IMG/VR virus record: IMGVR_UViG_3300017951_000034
Coordinates: 1-39,757 of that record
Source of the DNA: a virus
Reading direction: 5' to 3' (one strand)
Length of the DNA: 39,757 nt
Every line of letters starts with the position of its first letter. The first letter of the stretch is position 1. Of the stretch, positions 36,501-39,757 are shown piece after piece. The translations under genes were made by a program, and so were the position numbers. Under the pieces are notes generated by a model. It saw only the letters and a program-made list of their open reading frames with translations. It had not been told where the DNA came from and did no database searches.

Positions 36501-39500
36501 AGAATCTACCAGCAACTACACTTCTTTCATTTCCACCATAAAGAAGGTCAGTTGCAACTGCATCTAAAATATATCCAACATCTCTCTTACAAGTTACAGA
36601 GTTGTAATCAAAATTATCCCAAGAAGATGAAATAAATGCAATTGTTTCTTCTTGAATAAATTCTTTATTGTTTCTAATTAATTCAACCGAACCAGAAATA
36701 AGAACAGATGCAGTTTGATAAGTATACCCTCTTACTATATTCTCTGCCATTCTACCAGCATACTTGATACCATCCAATGTTTGCTGTAATTGAGAACCAG
36801 TAGCTTCAGAAGGATATTCATAGTAGAACTTACCATTTACTACTGATGCAGAATTTGCATTATGTAGCATATCTTCTGCTGCACCTGAAATAATATATCC
36901 AATATCTCTTGCACATTTGTCTTGGTTATAGTCAAATGTTGACCAAGAAGAACTTAAATAAGCAATTGATTCACTTTGAATAAATCCTATATTATCTTTT
37001 AATAAGTTATATGCAGCTAATGTCTTTGGAGATTCGGATGGTGTATCATATTCAACAATAGTTGGCAACGAACCAGTCCCATTTTCTAAAATTGTAGTTA
37101 CAACCGAAATTGAAGATGATATTAATCTTTGTTGTAATCTATCACCAAAGCTTTCAGATGTAATTTGTGAAACATCAGTTACTTTTATTAAATTATCAAC
37201 ATCAGAGTTGTTATATGTAATAGTTGGTAATACACTCAATCCGTTTTGAACAACATTTTCAACAATACCAACACTACTATTTACTTTAGAAACCTCAACA
37301 GATGAACCACTAATAGAAGAAACAAATTGTGTTTCATTCGTTACTTTAATATGATTGGATGTATTTGTTTCTAATGTTGGCAATGAACCAGTACCATTTT
37401 CAATGATATTAATAATTTGACCAAATGAAGAACTTACAATACCAAATTCAGTATCAGTTGTATAAGTACCACTAGCTGTTACATAAGAACCAGTAGTTAA
37501 GTTTTGAGGTACATCTAATGTATCATCATACCACTTTGCTAATGCAAATGGAATGTCATCAGTTCCTAATCTGATAATATCATTAATAAATCCTACACTT
37601 CGAGTTACATATGCAGATTCAATATCACTACCACTATTTGCAGATGTGAATTGTGTTGTATCGGTAATCTTAACTAATCCCTCAATATTTTCAGTTAACA
37701 CAGGTAATGTACTTACTGAATCTCTTTGGGTTCTAACAAATGTATGAGCTGATTGAGGTAAATGTTTCAATGCTCCATTTGATGCAGACACAAATGTGTG
37801 TACTGATTGAGGTTCGTGTTTAACTGCATTATTTGATGCAGATACAAATGTATGTAAAGAACCAGAAGCACTACCAGCATTACCTACATTAATTGTAAAT
37901 GTACCATCTTGTCTTTCTAATCCATCAGAAGTTGCAGATACGAATGTATGTGCTCCCACATATGGAGATGAACCGATATTGATATCAAATGTGTTTGTAG
38001 TTACATTTGAAATCTCTAACCATCTTCCACTTGGATAATCATAATTAGGTCTTGGGTAAGATTTGGTAGTTGTATTACCATCTAACACACAAGTATAAGT
38101 TAGAGAGTTATCATCTAATTTGATGTAATCTCCATTTGAGAATCCGTGATTTGAAATTGTGATTGTAACATCACCAGTTGATGCATCATAAGGTGCATCG
38201 GTTACAGTATGTGATGTTGTACCAACTGAAGTGATAACAATTGATTTTCCAGCATATGGGTCTGAACCTGGTCTTGGATAAGAATGAGTTGTTGCATCAC
38301 CATCTTGGTCACAAGTAAATGCGAATGATTCATCTTCCAATACTACACTTCTACAAACTCCTAAACCAAATGATTCAGTAACAGTCAATGTCATATCTCC
38401 ACTTAAAGCATTGTATGAAGCAGATACAGGTGTAAAGTATTTATTAGGACCTGATGCTCCTACATTAAATGTCATTGTAGTATCAGTTACAGCCGTTAGA
38501 GGAATTGAGCGAACTGCTTTAGGGTCGATACCTACTCTTGGATAAGATTTAACCGATTGGTTATCATCCATATCACAAGTAAATGCAAATGATTCAGCTT
38601 CCATAACGATACCCTCACCAACACTTAAACTATGACTTGCAACAGTTACTACAAAATCACCAGTTGCTGGGTCATAAGATGCAGTTGTTGGGTTGAACTC
38701 TACATTTGGACCCGATTTACCAACATTTACAGTTATAGTATTATCAGTTTTAGATTTAATTGTCAATCTATTATCGTAAGCAGGTTGTCCAACTGAAGGT
38801 AAGTTATGCTCCGTTCTATTACCATCCATTTCACAAGTGAAAGTGAATGATTCAGGTTGTAAGTAAATACTATCACCAACACTCAATCCATGTTTAGAAA
38901 TTGTCATTACAAAATCACCATCTGCCGGATTGTAAGTTGCAGTTGTTGGTGTAAATGATTCAATTCCAGTTTTTATAATTCCAGTTACAATATCAACCGA
39001 TTTACTAACTTCAGTTTGATATGAACCACTTAATGCAATTGAAGATAAAGTAGGTTCAAATGAAGTTACTTTAATATTTCCATCAGTATTTGAAACTATT
39101 GATGGGGATTCTATTGAATTATTTATAATAATATTTTTTAAGAAACTTTCAGCATATCTAATACCAGCAATAGTTTCACCTATCTGTACAGTTGTTGCTT
39201 CAGATGGATATAAATAATAGAATTCTCCACTCTTAACACTTCGTTGGTTACCACCCCATAATAAATCAGTGGCAATACCATCTAATATATGACCAACATC
39301 CCTTCTACATTTTTCTCTATTGTATGTAAAGAAAGGATATCTAAAATCAATATATTCAGTTGTTTCATTTTGAATAAGAGTTCTATTATTTCTAATTAAA
39401 TTCCATATCTCTAATTTGTCAGATGAAGGTTGTTGTAGTACCACATTTTGAATAAGTTTTTGAACTACATTTGCAGCATGTACAATACCATCAATAGTTT

Positions 39501-39757
39501 CAATTTTTTGTCCATCGGTTGCATCAGATGGATATCTCCAATAGTATTCACCGGCAATTACACTTCGTTCATTACCACCATATCTCAAGTCAGTTGCAAC
39601 AGCATCTAAAATGTGTCCAACATCTCTATGACATTTGTCTTGATTGTATTCAAATCCAACCCAAGAAGATGAAATGTAAGAAATTACTTCATCTTGTACT
39701 AACTCTCTGTTTCTTTCAATAATTTGATAAACACCTTCTATTTCAGATGATGCAGTA
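33571..39757 (-). CDS. Giant repeat-containing virion structural protein (partial, N-terminus beyond right edge)
   Basis: The frame is open through the right edge, giving at least 2061 residues; the TTG at 39588 is an internal Leu of a repeat, not a start. Eleven copies of a 107-115-residue repeat are visible. Each has NREFIQNETIAFISSSW, then Cys-x-Arg-Asp-x-Gly-[HYF]-I, D-A-V-A-T-D-L-x-Y-G-G-N-x-R-S, an F-Y-Y-x-Y-P-S strand and DGIxYAxxL. Between copies 2 and 3 lies an ~800-residue insert with four FTCDMDGN...SYPRPG beta units and four HTFVSA units. The C-terminal ~130 residues (FGSLIITTGHDFSYAGSG, then GGRVFFTSGNELGDFRIGAG) form a separate beta domain that I associate with large structural proteins of marine T4-like phages. 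A tail or fibre structural role is likely; the exact one is unknown. Confidence 0.85.
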   Translation of the reverse strand, partial: TASSEIEGVYQIIERNRELVQDEVISYISSSWVGFEYNQDKCHRDVGHILDAVATDLRYGGNERSVIAGEYYWRYPSDATDGQKIETIDGIVHAANVVQKLIQNVVLQQPSSDKLEIWNLIRNNRTLIQNETTEYIDFRYPFFTYNREKCRRDVGHILDGIATDLLWGGNQRSVKSGEFYYLYPSEATTVQIGETIAGIRYAESFLKNIIINNSIESPSIVSNTDGNIKVTSFEPTLSSIALSGSYQTEVSKSVDIVTGIIKTGIESFTPTTATYNPADGDFVMTISKHGLSVGDSIYLQPESFTFTCEMDGNRTEHNLPSVGQPAYDNRLTIKSKTDNTITVNVGKSGPNVEFNPTTASYDPATGDFVVTVASHSLSVGEGIVMEAESFAFTCDMDDNQSVKSYPRVGIDPKAVRSIPLTAVTDTTMTFNVGASGPNKYFTPVSASYNALSGDMTLTVTESFGLGVCRSVVLEDESFAFTCDQDGDATTHSYPRPGSDPYAGKSIVITSVGTTSHTVTDAPYDASTGDVTITISNHGFSNGDYIKLDDNSLTYTCVLDGNTTTKSYPRPNYDYPSGRWLEISNVTTNTFDINIGSSPYVGAHTFVSATSDGLERQDGTFTINVGNAGSASGSLHTFVSASNNAVKHEPQSVHTFVSASNGALKHLPQSAHTFVRTQRDSVSTLPVLTENIEGLVKITDTTQFTSANSGSDIESAYVTRSVGFINDIIRLGTDDIPFALAKWYDDTLDVPQNLTTGSYVTASGTYTTDTEFGIVSSSFGQIINIIENGTGSLPTLETNTSNHIKVTNETQFVSSISGSSVEVSKVNSSVGIVENVVQNGLSVLPTITYNNSDVDNLIKVTDVSQITSESFGDRLQQRLISSSISVVTTILENGTGSLPTIVEYDTPSESPKTLAAYNLLKDNIGFIQSESIAYLSSSWSTFDYNQDKCARDIGYIISGAAEDMLHNANSASVVNGKFYYEYPSEATGSQLQQTLDGIKYAGRMAENIVRGYTYQTASVLISGSVELIRNNKEFIQEETIAFISSSWDNFDYNSVTCKRDVGYILDAVATDLLYGGNERSVVAGRFYYDYPSAAIVGGVPSATRQKDPTVTAIDFVQGIATEIVSGAIFVTSSNEVKYVYNSIRENREFIQNETIAFVNAKYPNFEYNEASCSRDTGFIVDAVATDLRWGGNQRALTAGEFYYRFPSEATNNQLDETTDALIYAKDLIEKIIDKETLFVPTGSLNTDNAIKVTNLSPATGGSVTDISILNTISSSFAIVSDAIANGTGSTPTASLYGPALTDSDIVTAHALITASVPFIQTEVVEYISSSWVGFDYDDVKCARDVGYIVNGVASDLLYGVVSASVVNAKYYYEFPSEATSSQSQQTIDGINYAYQLTEQIVKGVTFTNPSTQLSASVELIRNNREFIQSESISYLSSSWEGFEYVEATCRRDVGHIVDAVATDLLYGGNQRSKIAGEFYYKYPSSATSTQLEPTTTGIKYAGDVASKLVQNEIFVTASAERLAGNKVILDNKEFIQNEVIAYISSSWSTFDYNEDKCKRDTGYILNGVATDFLYGGNERSRVNGEYYYLYPSNATVNFQNNTNGQLNQTIDGINYASSLAQKVMENTIFVTASAEVSGAVELLRNNRSFIQNETIEFISSSWSNVTYNEDKCRRDTGYIVDAAVTDLLYGGNERSVTAGLYYWRYPSRATQGGTPSEANQLDPTVDGIRFANGTSQNIVQNLEYSQPSVDILNGIDLLRGNTTFIQKETIAYLSSSWSEFEYNEVSCSRDLGYIIDAVATDLKYGGNERAVQAGTFYYYIPSIATTEQKPQTTDGIDFSKGLAEKVITQKQLVFPFLLNKNGANALRNAKKTLQGKAISYTNAAFPNFEYNEEKCYRDTGFIVDAIATDIIYGGNERSIRAAQSYYNGVYGSAAVVINEQKKETAETNRYLRTQFQFIARQAPVEEFGSLIITTGHDFSYAGSGVTYKALPPNQGGDGIPDPSKEVVEVAGGRVFFTSGNELGDFRIGAGLIIKQASGTLEGRTFSRSLFSLVTPFSLALQD
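33980..36985 (-). repeat. Nine Cys-x-Arg-Asp-x-Gly repeats of the giant protein
   Basis: The repeat cores fall near 36910, 36590, 36245, 35740, 35412, 35090, 34745, 34400 and 34080. Steps are mostly 320-346 nt (107-115 residues), with one step of about 506 nt where extra sequence is present. Each core has exactly one Cys. Two further copies lie at 39240-39757, beyond the beta insert. Confidence 0.88.
37725..37970 (-). repeat. Four HTFVSA units in the giant protein
   Basis: His-Thr-Phe-Val-[SR]-[AT] recurs four times: three copies lie about 18 residues apart, and one lies after a longer spacer. The intervening text is [ST]-x-x-[AG]-[VLA]-[KE]-[HR]. This is a short beta-repeat motif I recall from marine phage structural proteins. 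Confidence 0.8.
37975..38965 (-). repeat. Four FTC.MDGN...SYPRPG beta units in the giant protein
   Basis: Each ~80-95-residue unit has [YF]-[ND]-[PA]-x-[TS]-G-D-[FMV]-x-[VMI]-T-[IV], then F-T-C-[DE]-x-D-[GD]-[ND], then [SN]-[YL]-P-[RS]-[PV]-G-like and T-x-[NT]-V-G-x-S-G-P-N. Every unit keeps one Cys in the F-T-C or Y-T-C position. Confidence 0.85.
39240..39757 (-). repeat. Two upstream Cys-x-Arg-Asp-x-Gly repeats, at the right edge
   Basis: The cores at about 39310 (CRRDVGHILDGIATDLLWGG) and 39635 (CHRDVGHILDAVATDLRYGG) show that the repeat array continues to and probably past the window edge. Confidence 0.85.

Noticed and set aside
33571-39588. TTG at 39588 as the start of the giant protein
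   Set aside because: The codon lies inside a repeat core (ATDLRYGG), and the same frame reads through a full upstream repeat to the window edge.

Overview
The window is one uninterrupted block of minus-strand genes from an AT-rich genome. It is the tail and fibre module of a large contractile-tailed phage (T4-like in the broad sense, myovirus morphology). The anchors are a tail sheath, a gp19-type tail tube, a gp26-type baseplate/chaperone protein, a tape measure protein, a LysM baseplate protein and two giant fibres. The GSS/GTS glycine arrays, the 'FTGS...NIP.SAL' repeats, the 'YYD..NTGYY.DP.GTS.L' repeats and the 'NREFIQ...C.RD.G.I.DA.A.DL.YGGN' repeats are, in my memory, typical of structural proteins of marine T4-like phages. 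A marine bacterial host is therefore likely, but the window holds no host marker. I see no tRNA, replication, lysis, integrase, transposase or CRISPR signal. No gap reaches 300 bases; the largest is 117 bases, at 6544-6660.

Transcription runs from right to left, so the upstream end is at 39757. From upstream to downstream: (1) a giant repeat protein that runs off the right edge; (2) a 286-aa small beta protein interrupted by one copy of the giant protein's repeat; (3) a 3584-aa fibre; (4) a PKD + BspA-type LRR protein; (5) a 152-aa protein with a phage tail assembly chaperone C-terminus; (6) a 110-aa fibre-like peptide; (7) a 110-aa small beta protein; (8) a 3171-aa fibre ending in an S74 self-cleaving chaperone; (9) two small tail-associated proteins; (10) sheath; (11) tube; (12) a gp26-like protein overlapped by an 83-codon ORF in another frame; (13) a 69-aa charged protein; (14) tape measure; (15) a baseplate tube-cap-like protein; (16) a LysM protein; (17) a hub-like protein cut by the left edge.

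Together these genes build the tube-and-sheath shaft, its length ruler, the central baseplate and the adsorption fibres. Three genes (33571-39757, 21917-32671 and 10285-19800) take up about two thirds of the window. The fibre half looks assembled by duplication and module shuffling. Each giant fibre is preceded directly by a member of the same small beta-protein family. The two fibres share an N-terminal repeat, a glycine array and the module that follows the array. The 286-aa protein appears to be the 110-aa protein with a foreign repeat inserted in the middle.

The most interesting signals are: this duplicated adaptor-fibre cassette; cupredoxin-like domains (two with an intact Cys-x2-His-x2-Met ligand pattern and one degenerate) inside the 3584-aa fibre; a U7 slippery run in the overlap between the gp26-like ORF and the 83-codon ORF, in the genomic position of the lambda G/GT chaperones; and two strong intrinsic terminators that isolate this chaperone cassette, one of which contains the 83-codon ORF's stop codon inside its stem.
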